A DNA stretch of 64,000 nt from assembly GCA_963693085.1 (NCBI GenBank), contig OY856410.1, positions 1,392,220,863-1,392,284,862 on the forward strand, read 5' to 3'. The notes beneath the pieces were generated by a model. That model did no database searches, was not told the DNA's origin, and saw only the letters and a list, made by a program, of their open reading frames with translations. The first letter of the stretch is position 1; the number at the start of each line of letters is the position of its first letter. Source of the stretch: Alisma plantago-aquatica. Its lineage: Eukaryota; Streptophyta; Magnoliopsida; Alismatales; Alismataceae. The position numbers and the translations under genes are program-made. Of the stretch, positions 1 to 12,945 are shown one piece after another.

Positions 1-1664
1 AACACAACTCCAACTGCATAATTGAATGTGTCACATATCAGCTCAAAAGGAAGGCTCCAATCAGGAGCCTACACGATAGGTGTGGAAATCAATTTTTCTT
101 TAAGGGTTTCAAAAGCTTTTAAACAAAGCTCATCAAAGGAAAACTCAACGTCTTTCTCTAAAAGTTCAGACAATGGTTTGGCAAATTTTGAGAAATCCTT
201 GATAAAACGGCGTTAGAATCTAGCATGTCCTAAAAAGCTCCTTACTCCTTTCACCGATGTCAGTGGAGGTAGTGTGGAGATGACTTCAATCTTTACTAGA
301 ACTACTTCCCTGCCTTTGTTGGACACCTTGTGTCCAAGAACAATCCCTTCACTCACCATCATGTGACACTTTTCCTAGTTGAGAACTAGCTGAGTGTCCT
401 CACATCTCTATAGCACCCTATCAAGGTTATATAGGCAATCATTGAAAGAGTCCCCATATATAGAAAAATCATCCATAAAAACTTCTAAGCACCACTCTAC
501 CATGGAATAAAAAATGGCGAACATACAATATTGAAACGTAACAGGGGCGTTACAAAGACCGAAAGGCATCCATCGATATGCGAACATGCCATAAGGGTAG
601 GTGAAAGTGGATTTCTCTTGATCCTTAGGCTCTATGGAGATTTGATTATTCCCGGAATACCCGTCAAGAAAACAAAAGTGCAAATGGCCAAACAATCATT
701 CCAAGATTTGATCAATAAAAGGTAACATGAAATGATCTTTAAGGGTGGATATATTTAATTGGAAATAATCTATGCACACTCGCCATCCCGTCACTAGCCT
801 AGTGGAAATTAATTCATTAGCCGCATTACTAGTGACCATGATCCCCCCTTTCTTAGGAACTACCTAGGTAGGACTAACCCACATTGAATCTGAAATTGCA
901 TAGATTATACCTTTCAACAGAAGCTTGATGGCTTCCTTCTTCAGCACCTTAGTCATAATAGGATTGAGACACCTCTGAGGTTGGACAATAGCCTTTACTC
1001 CTTCTTCAAGCCAAATCTTATGTCGGCACAAGGTTGGAGAGATCCCTTTAATGTCAACCATGGACCACCCAAATGTAGTTCGGTGGTTTTTTAGCACAAT
1101 GAGTAGCTTTCCTTCCTCTTCATCACTCAAAGAAGATGATATGATCACTAGGAGATTTTCCTCTATAGCTAAGAAGACATACTTTAGGTGTGGAGGTAAT
1201 GGCTTCATCTCCAAATTTGGCAGGCTCAATAGAGACGAGACTAATGGTGGGGGTGGTGGTCCAAGGTCTTGAAAGTGTCTTGCATAATAGAAAGGTACTA
1301 CCTTCAACATCAAAACACAAGCCTCTAGACGGTTGTTGTAGATGTTTTCCTCCATTCTATTCATAAAGCATGCTTCTAAGGGTAGCTTGGGTGATGACTG
1401 TATCACAGAAGCAACTATGGCTTCTTCTATGGCAGCAGGGTCATACTCCTCTCCCTCATCCTCTGGGTAGCGCATTGCTTGAGTCAGCGAGATCACCTTT
1501 GTATTTTCTAGGATGTCCACCACTAGAGTACCTATTTCTACTTTAGTCATAACATGGGCCATATCCATGTACGACTTCCCTAGAAATAGAGAAAACCTGC
1601 TATCCACGTGCTGAAGTAAGTTGCATTGCACCTTATCTCCCATGTCTTTAGAGTGCCCTGACAT
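1..1664 (-). pseudogene. Element A pol: reverse transcriptase and start of RNase H (Athila-like Ty3/gypsy)
   Basis: Reads leftward. The stretch 1664-864 holds the linker after protease and the RT N-terminus, with the family phrases DIKGISP and AISDSMWVSPT. RT continues in the same frame through a TAG at 864-866, a TGA at 696-698 and a TAG at 408-410. It shows FLDGYSG, MPFGLCNAP and the catalytic-box variant VFMDDFSIYG near 470. From about 230 to 1 the frame reads into the RT-RNase H linker and RNase H start (RRFIKDFSKFAKPL, then WSLPFELICD). The element continues beyond the left edge, so the rest of RNase H and integrase are outside the window. At least three stops sit where family relatives usually have Gln or Arg, consistent with CAG to TAG and CGA to TGA changes. 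It would have copied element RNA into DNA, but in this state it cannot yield a full protein. Family level is confident; the Athila clade label is by motif similarity. Confidence 0.9.
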
Positions 1665-1846
1665 TTTGATCTCAAACCTATCATCTTAGATTCCCATAGT
1701 TAGATGTCCTCTTCCCATGTCAAGTATCGTGTCTATAGTGGCTTGAAATGGTCTTCCAAGTAGAAGCTCATTGCCATGGTCATCCTGCATTTCCATCACA
1801 AAAAAATCTACAAGAAAGACAAACCTATCCACTTTCACCAGGACAT
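1665..1846 (-). pseudogene. Element A retropepsin, C-terminal part (split by element B)
   Basis: The minus-strand frame ending at 1686 reads NVLVKVDRFVFLVDFFVMEM and then LLGRPFQAT, the well-conserved second half of the Athila-like aspartic protease (flap and the ILGRPF-like motif). The first half, with the catalytic DLG triad, lies at 12,946-13,260 on the far side of element B. The two halves abut cleanly in the family alignment, so element B entered within the protease near the Gly-Ile before VLVKVD. The protein would have cleaved the gag-pol polyprotein. It is disrupted here. Confidence 0.88.
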
Positions 1847-4800
1847 TGTTACAACCCCAATTTTTGGGTTCAATTGGTGAGAAATACAATTTCTCATATT
1901 AAAGATAATTGAACAAATAATGATATGATTTGTTTTGAATAAATGGATTCCATTCACAAGAGCCTTGATTGGTTGCTTTGTGGGCTTTATTGGCTATTGG
2001 GCCCAATAACAAGGAAATTCAAATAGTAAATGGATAATTGAATTTTCAAGAAAGGAAATATGTGGAAACCTCTAGAAGGCAAATCCAAAGAGGATTTCGT
2101 GCCTCTTGGGTTCCTTGGGTACCAAGGAGTCCAAGATTGCAAAAAGAAAGTAATGAGAAAAGAAAAGATGAATTAAGTAATTCTTTATGAAGAAAGAAAT
2201 TGGAAAATAATGATAAAATGTGGGAAATAAGTGGAAAGAGGCATAAATGAGTTTTCTTGGTGATAATTCGTATCCATGAGGTTTCTAATGATAAAAGGAA
2301 TACTCATGAGGAAAATAAAAGGGAAATAAAGAGAAATCCTCAAAAAAAGAAATAATTTAATGAGAAATAAACAAGATAATGTGAAATAATGCATATAGAT
2401 GCATCTAGAAGGATAATAAGTTTCCTTAAAAAGTAATTTTGAAATAATGGAGTATCTTGGGATCCAAGGAGTCCCAATAAAGAGGAAAGAAAGAGAAAAT
2501 ACTAAAAAGGAAAAATAAGAGGATGATGTGTTGCATTATTAATGAAATATGAGGTATTGTTAAAAGAAAGTAATTTTGATTAAAGGAAATCGAAACTCGT
2601 GCCTTTGGGATAGAAGGCAAGTGTAAAAGAGATTAATTAAGAGGAATTTTGAAATCCTAATAATTAAAGAAGAAGGATTATCGAAGGAAATTAAGAGAGA
2701 GAGAGAGAGAGAGTTGCTTCTCATCGAAGGAATAGGTTTCCCAAGGGGTAGAGGACTTGTTTCCTCTTAGAAGGGGCAACTTAGGGCGAGGATACCCTCC
2801 CCCATAAAAAAAGGGGTAGACCCCTTAGACTCGAGTCTAGAGAGTCACATGTTTCTTCCTTTTCTTCTTCTTCCTCATTTTGTCCGTAAACCCTAACCGA
2901 GCCGCGTGGCACGACCAGGACACAATGAGGAGCAACGATGAGTGCAATAGTAGCCGACTGAACCACGGTATCGAGGATCCACATAACCATCGAAGCCATA
3001 CACTGGAGTGCACACAACAGCAGCCGCCAGGCTGCAGTGACGGCTGAAAACGTGTGGCCGAAGAGCGGGGAACAAGACCACTTTGGCCAAGAAAGAGGGA
3101 TGCTTCAGGTGCGCCAGAACATGGCAGAGGTAGGGCGCCAACTTTCGGTGGGTTTCGAGTCCTGGCTTGGGAGGGAGAGCCACGCCAAGGGCCACTCTCG
3201 GCGGCCGCTGCTGCTGACCCGAGGTTGAAGAAAACCTAACAATCAATGGACCAAAGTACCCCTCCGGGAAACAAAGGGCGGGAAACATAAGCAAGGGCAG
3301 GATGGTCTTTTCGAAATGTTTTCAACTAACCAACGTTGCATGGGAACAAGGCGACGTGGCGCCTCCCCATTGGCCCAAGTGAGGTAATTCTTCCAAAAAT
3401 CATAACTCCTAATTGGTAGCTCGGATTTGATAAGTTATATATGAATTTTGATCAGGAGAACACAAGGAATTTATTAAAAATAGTTTGATAGCCTGATTCT
3501 GATCATAGTTCGAAAAGTAGTGTAAATTATCATCTTTAATGAATTTAAGATTAAGAAACCCTATTTTGAAATGATTAATGTGTTTAATAGGGTTTAATGG
3601 ATCTTTTAGAGTTAATGTTAACCTGTTAAATGTAAAAAGGAACATTATGTTAAAAAAGGAAGAACTTTGCACATGATTAGTCTAATTTAGAGTTTATGTG
3701 CTTAAATATGCATGAAATTTGAAAACGGCATAAAGTTATTATCTTTAATGATTTAATTAAGGAAAAACCCTTAGTTTTGATGATAGATGATGTTATTTGG
3801 ATAATTCATGCTGATATTAACCTGCTGTTATTAAAAGCAAAAATAGGATTTAAAAGATGATCTTTTTATATAGTTGGTTTAATTTAGGGTTCTATGTACG
3901 TGAATATGCCTTATTGGAATTAGAAACCCTAATTTATGTTGATATGAATTCTAATGGTTTTAATTGTACAAATCGACGAATAAAATGAAAATATGATGAT
4001 TCAAAGATTAATTGAGTACCAAAGATCTTCAATGTGAAATATTTGGATAATTAGTGTTTCCTAGTGTATAAAAGTGGAAATAGTAATAAATAAGGTTCAT
4101 ATATGTGAGTTGAACTATAATGAAATATGATTTGTCAACTTGAAAGAAACTGAAGATGATAATTACCCTTAATGTTTTGGATATGACCAAAAAGGATAAA
4201 GATAATAGTTTTAGTGTAAAAGAAACATATTAGACTTATTTGACATTCAATTGTGCCTATGATGTAGAAATTAGGGTTTGTGAACTAAAAGAGCATTAAA
4301 AGTGATAAATGCATAATGAAGGCTAAAACCCTAATAACACCCTAAAGTTGGCCTAGAAATCATAAGGTGGAATCCAAGTTGATCTTGAGGATGTTTGAAT
4401 AAAACAATGACACTTGAATGTTATGCATTATTTTCAGGATATTGTTGATTGCTTGTTAATTGTGTTGAATGTTAATGCATGGACATCAAGTTACTATGGA
4501 TCACGTATGTGGTTACAATTATGAATAACCGCTTTAGTTTTCCGATGGATTCTCAGATGTTTAAACACATTGAATGCAACTAAACTGTTGAATGTTTATT
4601 TATTTCTGGCAAGTATAAAGTGACTATGACTATCACATAATGTATATGCCTACTAGCTCAATCATTATTCCCCTCTGTGTCGTAATGGCTGACCTAGTAC
4701 ATGGCTACCTAGAGGGTAGGTCCATCAGGTCATGAAAGACTTTGGCTGCCTAGAGGGTAGGTCCATCAAGTCACCTTTATAGAGGTACCATATAAGTCCT

Positions 4801-5259
4801 TACAGGAACAACACAGAGTTGTGAATAGGTATGGATTGAGTAGTTTGGCTTAAAATGTAATCTTAGTTGTTAAATGATTAATTGAATGATTACATGGTTA
4901 TCATAGTTGCATAATTATCTGTTTCCCCCACATACCAGCTTCGGCTGACCGATGTTTTGTTTGTCGGCGTTTTAGGTACAATGAAAAGAACAAACAGTAA
5001 ATCTACACCTTGTGAATTCAAGAATTAAAGAACAAGGAGGAACTAGTTAGAATAGTTTAGCTGAGGTTAGAAGTTTAGTTTGTTCCAAACTTTTCAAAGG
5101 TATGCAAAGAAAATTTTTATTACCATTTTCAGTATAGTCTGTTAGAATTTAATGATTGTTTATGGTTATATGTCGAACCTTTGATCCGGGATTAATGGGT
5201 GCGGCTTCAACCTCTTGGTCTCCCTTAATTGGGGGTTATCGGGAGGTGGGGTCGTAACA
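1847..5259 (+). repeat. Element B 5' LTR (3,413 bp)
   Basis: It starts TGTTACAACCCCAATTTTTG and ends GTCGTAACA just before the primer site. Near-identical to 9562-12945. It contains a GA tract at about 2695-2712, a GC-richer island at 2830-3235 within otherwise AT-rich sequence, and a tandem duplication of GAGGGTAGGTCCATCA at about 4711-4770. No gene is supported inside it: the frames seen here are not kept in the other LTR copy. Confidence 0.93.
2830..3235. other. GC-richer island inside element B LTR
   Basis: About 400 bp that are clearly richer in G and C than the flanking LTR, starting after a TTC/CTT-rich stretch and including a GCGGCCGCTGCTGCTGAC segment. It recurs at about 10,505-10,920 in the 3' LTR. 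No single reading frame is preserved in both copies: a 234-codon minus frame at 10,275-10,979 is broken in this copy. It could be the transcribed leader of the LTR or a captured host fragment, and the sequence does not decide. Confidence 0.5.
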
Positions 5260-5261
5260 TT

Positions 5262-5274
5262 TGGTATCAGAGCC
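5262..5274 (+). other. Primer binding site of element B (Met-tRNA type)
   Basis: TGGTATCAGAGCC starts three bases after the 5' LTR. It matches the 3' end of initiator Met-tRNA, the standard primer of plant Ty3/gypsy elements. It fixes the plus orientation and the inner edge of the LTR. Confidence 0.95.
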
Positions 5275-8200
5275 TAGGTTCCTCAGTTAACCATTAATAA
5301 TTATTAAATTTTACAAACTCCATAGAACCCAAGGGAGTTATTGGAGGAGTATCCGAAAGACGGAGGTGTCTAGAAAGGGATCACGACCGGGGGCTGGCAA
5401 GATTTTCCTCCGCACCGCTAGTCGGAATACGAGGACTCCCGGACCCGTATGACCGCTTGGCCAAAGTCTTAGGGTATGAATCGAAATAAGATACCTTTAG
5501 GACTTCTCATCTTATTCATCCCTTCTCATCACAAAATTCTGATAAGGACCTAAAGGATTATGGTTTACTCTCTTCTCCTCACCCTCTTGAGGTACGAGTA
5601 AGGTTGATAAGGATTAAGGAATCCTCCATAAAATTAATAAAACGCGTGTAAATAAGATGTCATGGACATGAGCTTAATAGAGTAAGCGTAAAGGAATAGA
5701 TACATGCTTAGGTCGTATGACATAAGTTGTCATGTCCTCAGAAGGGACCTAAGGTTAGACCTTCGTGATAGGGGGATAAGTTAGTCTTGGAGATAAAGAT
5801 CTCCATTTCAAGAAGAGACCTGGCACATCCTCGGAGGATGATGCTAACCCTAACCCTAAGTGAAGGTTAGAGAGAGATGAGTTGGACCAGGTGTTTGAAA
5901 GGACATGCCTTTGGGATGCCATAGGATCCATGGGTGACCTAGCACCTTTGGCAACCCAACCCTGGGAAGGGTCATGCATGTTAGGGTAAAGGATAGCTCC
6001 TTATATGATGATGTTAGTGAAGGACCATAGAAAACCTATGGGCTTGTACAAGTAGGGCATAGCTGGCACCTAGGGCATGTCATGGTGCTGACAGTAGGAT
6101 GAAATCCTGGATAAGGAATCATGAGGGAGCATAAAGGGTTATGGATGATCTTGAGAAACCATAAGTTTGAACCTAGGCTTCACCCATGTAGAGAATGCTT
6201 GGGAGGTTGATCCTTCATGAAGAGAGGACCTCTAATGGTGAGGTTGGATGTAGGGTTAGCTCTAGAGAGAGCAGGAAACCCAGCCAGAAGGTTGGAAGCC
6301 TAAAACCCTAAACAATGGATGATAGTGGTTGCCTCATGATCGATCCCTGAAAGTTTTTGATACCTTGGTTGTCTTTAGAGGGACCAAACCCTTGAGAAAA
6401 GATGAAGCTTCTGGTACCTACGTGACTATGGTAGAGATGTTCACCTTCTGAGTTAGGAAGAAGAAAGGTTTAGTAGCAGGTTATGAGGCCCTGTACCTTG
6501 TTGGTTGTCCTTAAGGAGGACCCAACACTAAGTATTGCTTGAGTTGAAGGATGACAAGGAGTGTGTGTCATGCCTTTTTCATGTTTGGTTTGTAGACAGA
6601 GCATGCAGTGAACCTAGGGTTCCTAAGCCTAAGAGGGGAAGTGGTGTACCTAAGGCTCATGATGAGAAGTTGAGTTCCTATAGAAGCGATCATGGTAATC
6701 CTCATGAATAGAGGAAAAGAGAAGCCCCTTAAGTTTAAGGTGTGTTTGATGAACCCCTCATAGCTAGGTTGATGATAAAGGAAGGTATGATCTCGATCCA
6801 GCATTGAGGAAAAAGGACAATTATGACCTAGCATGGTTCAATAGGTGATCTGTTTATGCCTTAATAGCTTGCTAGGGTTAAGTAGGCTCATGAGGATGTG
6901 AACCCTAGACCTAAGAGCTTTTGGTGACCTTGTTATCAAGAGATAGTTTCCTCCCATCCTGGGAAAGAGACACATTTGGTAGGGTGTATATCAGTTTTGT
7001 TGGTTTAAGGTAACCTAAAAGAGTCTCATAGGATCTTGAGAAGATAAGTACATGGTATGAGAATGGACCTGTATACCCATAGATATCCATCTCTAATTGC
7101 ATATGAATGAGTTACCATGGAGGTAATCGGTATGGGGCTTGACCACGGTAGGCAGGTTGCCATGATCTCAATGAAAGGATGTAGGCCAGCCCATGAATGC
7201 AGAAAGAGAGATGATGAAGACTTGGGTAAGGTTCTAAGTGAACATGTACTATAATGGGGAATCCTAAGTCTATCCTAGGGTCAGGTAGGGATAAGACCGA
7301 TGAAAGTAGGAGTTGCCTAATTCCCCAAGTTGCACATGACCGTAGGGTCGGGAGGTAACAACTATCATTGTCTGAGGGCCATGGGTTAGGAGATTGATCA
7401 CCTTCATGAACTCATGGGACCCAAAGAGCAGATGAGTAGGGCACTCTCTTGATGCAAGTGGGAAGAGGGATGACCCCAAAAGAGTCGGTACCCAATAGAC
7501 CTAGAGGGGATGACCAGGGATATAAATCTTAGTAGGTTTAAGATTAGTTTGTTATCATGATGTCTGTGATGTAGAGACATATGTGGCACGTTGCAACTTA
7601 GATGTAAAGGTGTACTGACAAGGTGGGATGTACCATCTCTACTCTTGGAACAGGAAGAACTCTGTATTTGGACTGCATCCAAATGCTTATTTCCTCTTGT
7701 TATGGGGGTGAGAGATAGGACATTACGCATGCCATACACCAAGGATAAGAGATGATGTAGATTGGAATGTCGCCACGAGAAATGGGGATAGAGAAGACGA
7801 CCTACCCTAGTAAAGTGAATGATACATGGATGGTTTGCAAACACTAAGAGGAATGAGGTAGTCACCTTACAAGGATGTTTTTCATCATGAGCTATGTAGA
7901 ACTTACAAGTTATATCAGGTTGAGTTTGATCACCATGATGATAAAATCAGAGAGTGTTCTTAATGAAGATAAACATAGGGTTTGAGGTGAGATGATAAGT
8001 GCAATGCATGGAAGTGTAATGTTACCTAATACCTAAGGATGTGAAGTGGTAATGGATGCTCTGGTTGAGATACATCTGACTTGTTGACTAGAAGTTAGAA
8101 GAGGTTGTTTGGCTAACCCTAAGGTTGAAAAGGAGAGGTGTTTGGATAACACTTAGATGTAACAAGATGCGTTGAAAAGTTAGGGGTTGTTTGTTTAGCC

Positions 8201-9231
8201 AGTCTAGTCCTTGATGCAATGAAAGAATGGTGGTAGAACCTCAGATGCACTTCTTTGGAAAAGAAGGTGATGAAACCCCGAATAGAGTGGTTTAGGGTTT
8301 CGAAGGAATCGATCTTGAAGAATCATGACATACAGGAAATCATGATTGAAGATCACCATACACCGTGGTAAATGGCAATAGCACTTTAGATACCTAAGAT
8401 GAGGTTGCATGTGGTTTATGGCCATGCAAGCCAGGAGCTAAAGGACGAACCCCAATAACCCAGTGTATCGATATGGAGGACAAAAGAATCCCTGAGAATG
8501 AATGAGAGCTCAACACTATGGATGTTGTGATAGGTCTTCCCTGGATCGAGGAAGGTCGAGAAGCAATATGGGTTATGGTAGGTCGCCTTACCTAGAAAAC
8601 ATGAGAAAGAAAGAGTTCTGTCAAGGGACAGATCTAGTTGAACTACCCATGAGAGAGACAGTTCAACTACACCATGAAGCAAGTTGAAAGGTTCTTGAGT
8701 TTGACCTAAAGGTTCACTTCCATAAAGTGGAAGTAGGTACATGAAAAACTCAATGTTAGTATAGTTTATCACCCCTAACTATGGTTAGTATGATCCAGGC
8801 TGAAGGGTCTGATGAGGGCATGTGTGCTCGTTCAGGGTGATATCTAGAGACAGTTCTTGTCCTATGAAAGATGTGACAATGACCACCATAGCCAGTATCG
8901 GGTTTTATATGAAGCTCTTTAAGGGAGGTTGTGTCGGTCACCACTTCAGTAAGGTGATGTTGGTGAAAAGGGCCACGTGATGGTTAGAAAAGGACCACAT
9001 GATGGTTAGAAAAGGGACCCCAGTGCGTGTAGATGAAGTCACTTTGATTGTGCAAGGGCTGAAAGGAGCCTAGAGACGATGAGAGTCGTGAGCAGATGCA
9101 AAGTAGACTGACATGCAGTACACTGTGGGAGATTATGTGATATGAAAATCCGACCCCAGTAAGTTATAACTAAGAGAGTTGAGTCCCCGATACATGGGTC
9201 CATTAGAGATGGATGGGTGGAGAAGGTTAGG
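5275..9231 (+). other. Element B interior, non-coding
   Basis: Nearly 4 kb between primer site and pol relic. I see no gag, protease, RT or integrase motif in any frame. The minus frames here (for example 153 codons at 7404-7865) show no recognisable protein and no family pattern. A tandem duplication of TGATGGTTAGAAAAGG lies at about 8979-9016. The sequence holds retrotransposon filler that kept cis signals only. Confidence 0.7.
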
Positions 9232-9550
9232 TTTGACCCTACCCCTCAGGATAGAGTAACGGGAGATGTTTTCCATGTGTCCAATTTAGAGCACTATGTG
9301 AGGTACCCCGACCATGTGCTGAGCAATGAACCTAGTGAGCCCCAAGGGAGGCTGAAACGGCCTGAGTCACCTGTGTAGTTTAAAGACGCCAGGATGAAAG
9401 AACTCAGAGAAAAGAATATGTGATGATAAAGGTTCTTTGAAGACGCCATGAGTATGGTAAAGCCACATAGGGGCCAATGATGGACATGGAAAGGTCTTAT
9501 CTGAAATTGTTTGTTTGCTTGCCTGAATTTTGAGGACAAAATTCCTATAA
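9232..9550 (+). pseudogene. Element B relic of pol 3' end (integrase C-terminus)
   Basis: A decayed plus-strand frame shows a FHVS..L..YV..P.HVL pattern at about 9271-9320, the phrase that follows integrase in plant chromovirus-type gypsy elements. After a stop comes KDARMKELREKN, resembling the DRR.K.LR.K segment ahead of the chromodomain. Just before the polypurine tract the sequence reads as NFEDKIPIRG, like the usual polyprotein end. This identifies the ancestor of this non-autonomous element as a Tekay/chromovirus-type gypsy element. Everything upstream in pol is gone. Confidence 0.7.
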
Positions 9551-9561
9551 GAGGGGAAGGA
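9551..9561 (+). other. Polypurine tract of element B
   Basis: GAGGGGAAGGA lies immediately before the 3' LTR start TGTTACAACC. It is the second-strand primer site and fixes the left edge of the 3' LTR. Confidence 0.92.
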
Positions 9562-12500
9562 TGTTACAACCCCAATTTTTGGGTTCAATTGGTGAGAAAT
9601 ACAATTTCTCATATTAAAGATAATTGAACAAATAATGATATGATTTGTTTTGAATAAATGGATTCCATTCATAAGAGCCTTGATTGGTTGCTTTGTGGGC
9701 TTTATTAGTTATTGGGCCCAATAACAAGGAAATTCAAATAGTAAATGGATAATTGAATTTTCGAGAAAGGAAATATGTGGAAACCTCTAGAAGGAAAATC
9801 CAAAGAGGATTTCGTGCCTCTTGGGTTCCTTGGGTACCAAGGAGTCCAAGATTGCAAAAAGAAAGTAATGAGAAAAGAAAAGATGAATTAAGTAATTCTT
9901 TATGAAGAAAGAAATTGGAAAATAATGATAAAATGTGGGAAATAAGTGGAAAGAGGCATAAATGAGTTTTCTTGGTGATAATTCGTATCCATGAGGTTTC
10001 TAATGATAAAAGGAATACCCATGAGGAAAATAAAAGGGAAATAAAGATAAATCCTCAAAAAAAGAAATAATTTAATGAGAAATAAACAAGATAATGTGAA
10101 ATAATGCATATAGATGCATCTAGAAGGATAATAAGTATCCTTAAAAAGTAATTTCGAAATAATGGAGTATATTGGGATCCAAGGAGTCCCAATAAAGAGG
10201 AAAGAAAGAGAAAATACTAAAAAGGAAAAATAAGAGGATGATGTGTTGCATTATTAATGAAATATGAGGTATTGTTAAAAGAAAGTAATTTTGATTAAAG
10301 GAAATAGAAATTCGTGCCTTTGGGATAGAAGGCAAGTGTAAAAGAGATTAATTAAGAGGAATTCCGAAATCCTAATAATTAAAGAAGAAGGATTATCGAA
10401 GGAAATTAAGAGAGAGAGAGAGAGTTGCTTCTCATCGAAGGAATAGGTTTCCCAAGGGGGAGAGGATTTGTTTCCTCTTAGAAGGGGCAACTTAGGGAGA
10501 GGTAGACCCCTTAGCCTCGAGTCCAGAGAATCACATGTTTCTTCCTTTTCTTCTTCTTCCTCATTTTTTCCATAAACCCTAACCGAGCAGCGTGGAACGA
10601 CCAGGACACAATGAGGAGCAACGATGAGTGCAATAGTAGCCGACTGAACCACGGTATCGAGGATCCACATAACCATCGAAACCATACACTGGAGTGCACA
10701 CAACAGCAGCCGCCAGGCTGTAGTGACGGCTGCAACATGTGGCCGAAGAGCGGGGAACAAGGCCACTTTGGCCAAGAAAGAGGGATGCTTCAGGTGCGCC
10801 AGAACATGGCGGAGGTAGGGCGCCAACTTCCGGTGGTTTTCGAGTCCTGGCTTGGGAGGGAGAGCCGCGCCAAGGGCCGCTCTCGGCGGCCGCTGCTGCT
10901 GACCCGAGGTTGAAGACAACCTAACAATCAATGGACCAAAGTACCCCTCCGAGAAACAAAAGGCGGGCAACATAAGCAAGGGCAGGACGGTCTTTTCGAA
11001 ATGTTTTCAACTAACCAACGTTGCATGGGAACAAGGCGACGTGGCGCCTCCCCATTGGCCCAAGTGAGGTAATTCTTCCAAAAATCATAACTCCTAATTG
11101 GTAGCTCGGATTTAGATAAGTTATATATGAATTTTGATCAGGAGAACACAAGGAATTCATTAAAAATAGTTTTATAGCCTGAATCTGATCATAGTTCGAA
11201 AAGTAGTGTAAATTATCATCTTTAATGAATTTAAGATTAAGAAACCCTATTTTGAAATGATTAATGTGTTTTATAGGGTTTAATGGATCTTTTACAGTTA
11301 ATGTTAACCTGTTAAATGTAAAAAGGAACATTATGTTCAAAAAGGAAGAACTTTGCACATGATTAGTCTAATTTAGAGTTTAAGTGCTTAAATATGCATG
11401 AAATTTGAAAAAGGCATTAAGTTATTATCTTTAATGATTTAATTAAGGAAAAACCCTTAGTTTTGATGATAGATGATGTTATTTGGATAATTCATGCTGA
11501 TATTAACCTGTTGTTATTAAAAGCAAAAATAGGATTTAAAAGATGATCTTTTTATATAGTTGGTTTAATTTAGGGTTCTATGTTCGTGAATATGCCTTAA
11601 TGGGATTAGAAACCCTAATTTATGTTGATATGAATTCTAATGGTTTTAATTGTACAAATCAACAAATAAAATGAAAATATGATGATTCGAAGATTAATTG
11701 AGTACCAAAGATCTTCAATGTGAATTATTTGGATAATTAGTGTTTCCTAGTGTATAAAAGTGGAAATAGTAATAAATAAGGTTCATATATGTGAGTTGAA
11801 CTATAATGAAATATGATTTGTCAACTTGAAAGAAACCGAAGATGATAATTACCCTTAATGTTTTGGATATGACCAAAAAGGATAAAGATAATAGTTTTAG
11901 TGTAAAAGAAACATATTAGACTTATTTGACATTCAATTGTGCCTATGATGCAGAAATTAGGGTTTGTGAACTAAAAGAGCATTAAAAGTGATAAATGCAT
12001 AATGAAGGCTAAAACCCTAATAACACCCTAAAGTTGGCCTAGAAATCATAAGGTGGAATCCAAGTTGATCTTGAGGATGTTTGAATAAAACAATGACACT
12101 TGAATGTTATGCATTATTTTCAGGATATTGTTGATTGCTTGTTAATTGTGTTGAATGTTAATGCATTTACATCAAGTTACTATGGATCAGGTATGTGGTT
12201 ACGATTATGAATAACCGCTTTAGTTTCCCGATGGATTCTCGGATGTTTAAACGCATTGAATGCAACTAAACTGTTGAATGTTTATTTATTTCTGGCAAGT
12301 ATAAAGTGACTATGACTATCACATAATGTATATGCCTACTAGCTCAATCATTATTCCCCTCTGTGTCGTAATGGCTGACCTAGTACATGGCTACCTAGAG
12401 GGTAGGTCCATCAGGTCATGAAAGACTTTGGCTGCCTAGAGGGTAGGTCCATCAAGTCACCTTTATAGAGGTACCATATAAGTCCTTACAGGGACAACAC

Positions 12501-12945
12501 AGAGTTGTGAATAGGTATGGATTGAGTAGTTTGGCTTAAAATGTAATCTTGGCTGTTAAATGATTAATTGAATGATTACATGGTTATCATAGTTGCATGA
12601 TTATCTGTTTCCCCCACATACCAGCTTCGGCTGACCGACGTTTTGTTTGTCGGCGTTTTAGGTACAATGAAAAGAACAAACAGTAAAGCTACACCTTGTG
12701 AATTCAAGAATTAAAGAACAAGGAGGAACTAGTTAGAATAGTTCAGCTGAGGTTAGCAGTTTAGTTTGTTCCAAACTTTTCAAAGGTATGCAAAGAAAAT
12801 ATTTATTACCATTTTCAGTATAGTCTGTTAGAATTTAATAATTGTTTATGGTCATATGTCGAACCTTTGATCCGGGATTAATGGGTGCGGCTTCAACCTC
12901 TTGGTCTCCCTTAATTGGGGGTTATCGGGAGGTGGGGTCGTAACA
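9562..12945 (+). repeat. Element B 3' LTR (3,384 bp)
   Basis: Second copy of the direct repeat at 1847-5259, starting TGTTACAACC and ending GTCGTAACA at 12,945. It is 29 bp shorter, partly because of a shorter GA tract and a deletion beside it. Sampled differences are mostly transitions. Confidence 0.93.

Larger units (their letters stand above)
1847..12945 (+). mobile_element. Element B: large non-autonomous LTR retrotransposon (LARD-like, Ty3/gypsy derived)
   Basis: Two direct repeats of 3,413 and 3,384 bp begin TGTTACAACCCC and end GGGTCGTAACA, so the termini form a short inverted repeat TGTTAC/GTAACA. Directly inside the left copy is a Met-tRNA type primer site, and directly before the right copy a polypurine tract. 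The 4.3-kb interior has no long plus-strand frame, only a decayed scrap of the pol 3' end. This is the LARD layout: long LTRs, a non-coding interior and transposition by proteins supplied in trans. Compared by eye over several hundred bases, the LTRs differ by roughly 2 percent, mostly transitions. It is inserted within the protease of element A. A clean 5-bp duplication is not seen outside TG..CA; ACATT occurs at both edges but overlaps the LTR ends. Confidence 0.93.

Noticed and set aside
7404..7865. 153-codon minus frame in element B interior
   Set aside because: No family motif, opposite strand to the element, low-complexity His/Ser-rich text. Chance frame.
10275..10979. 234-codon minus frame in element B 3' LTR
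   Set aside because: The same region of the 5' LTR (2,580-3,290) has the frame broken, there is no known domain, and LTR sequence explains it.
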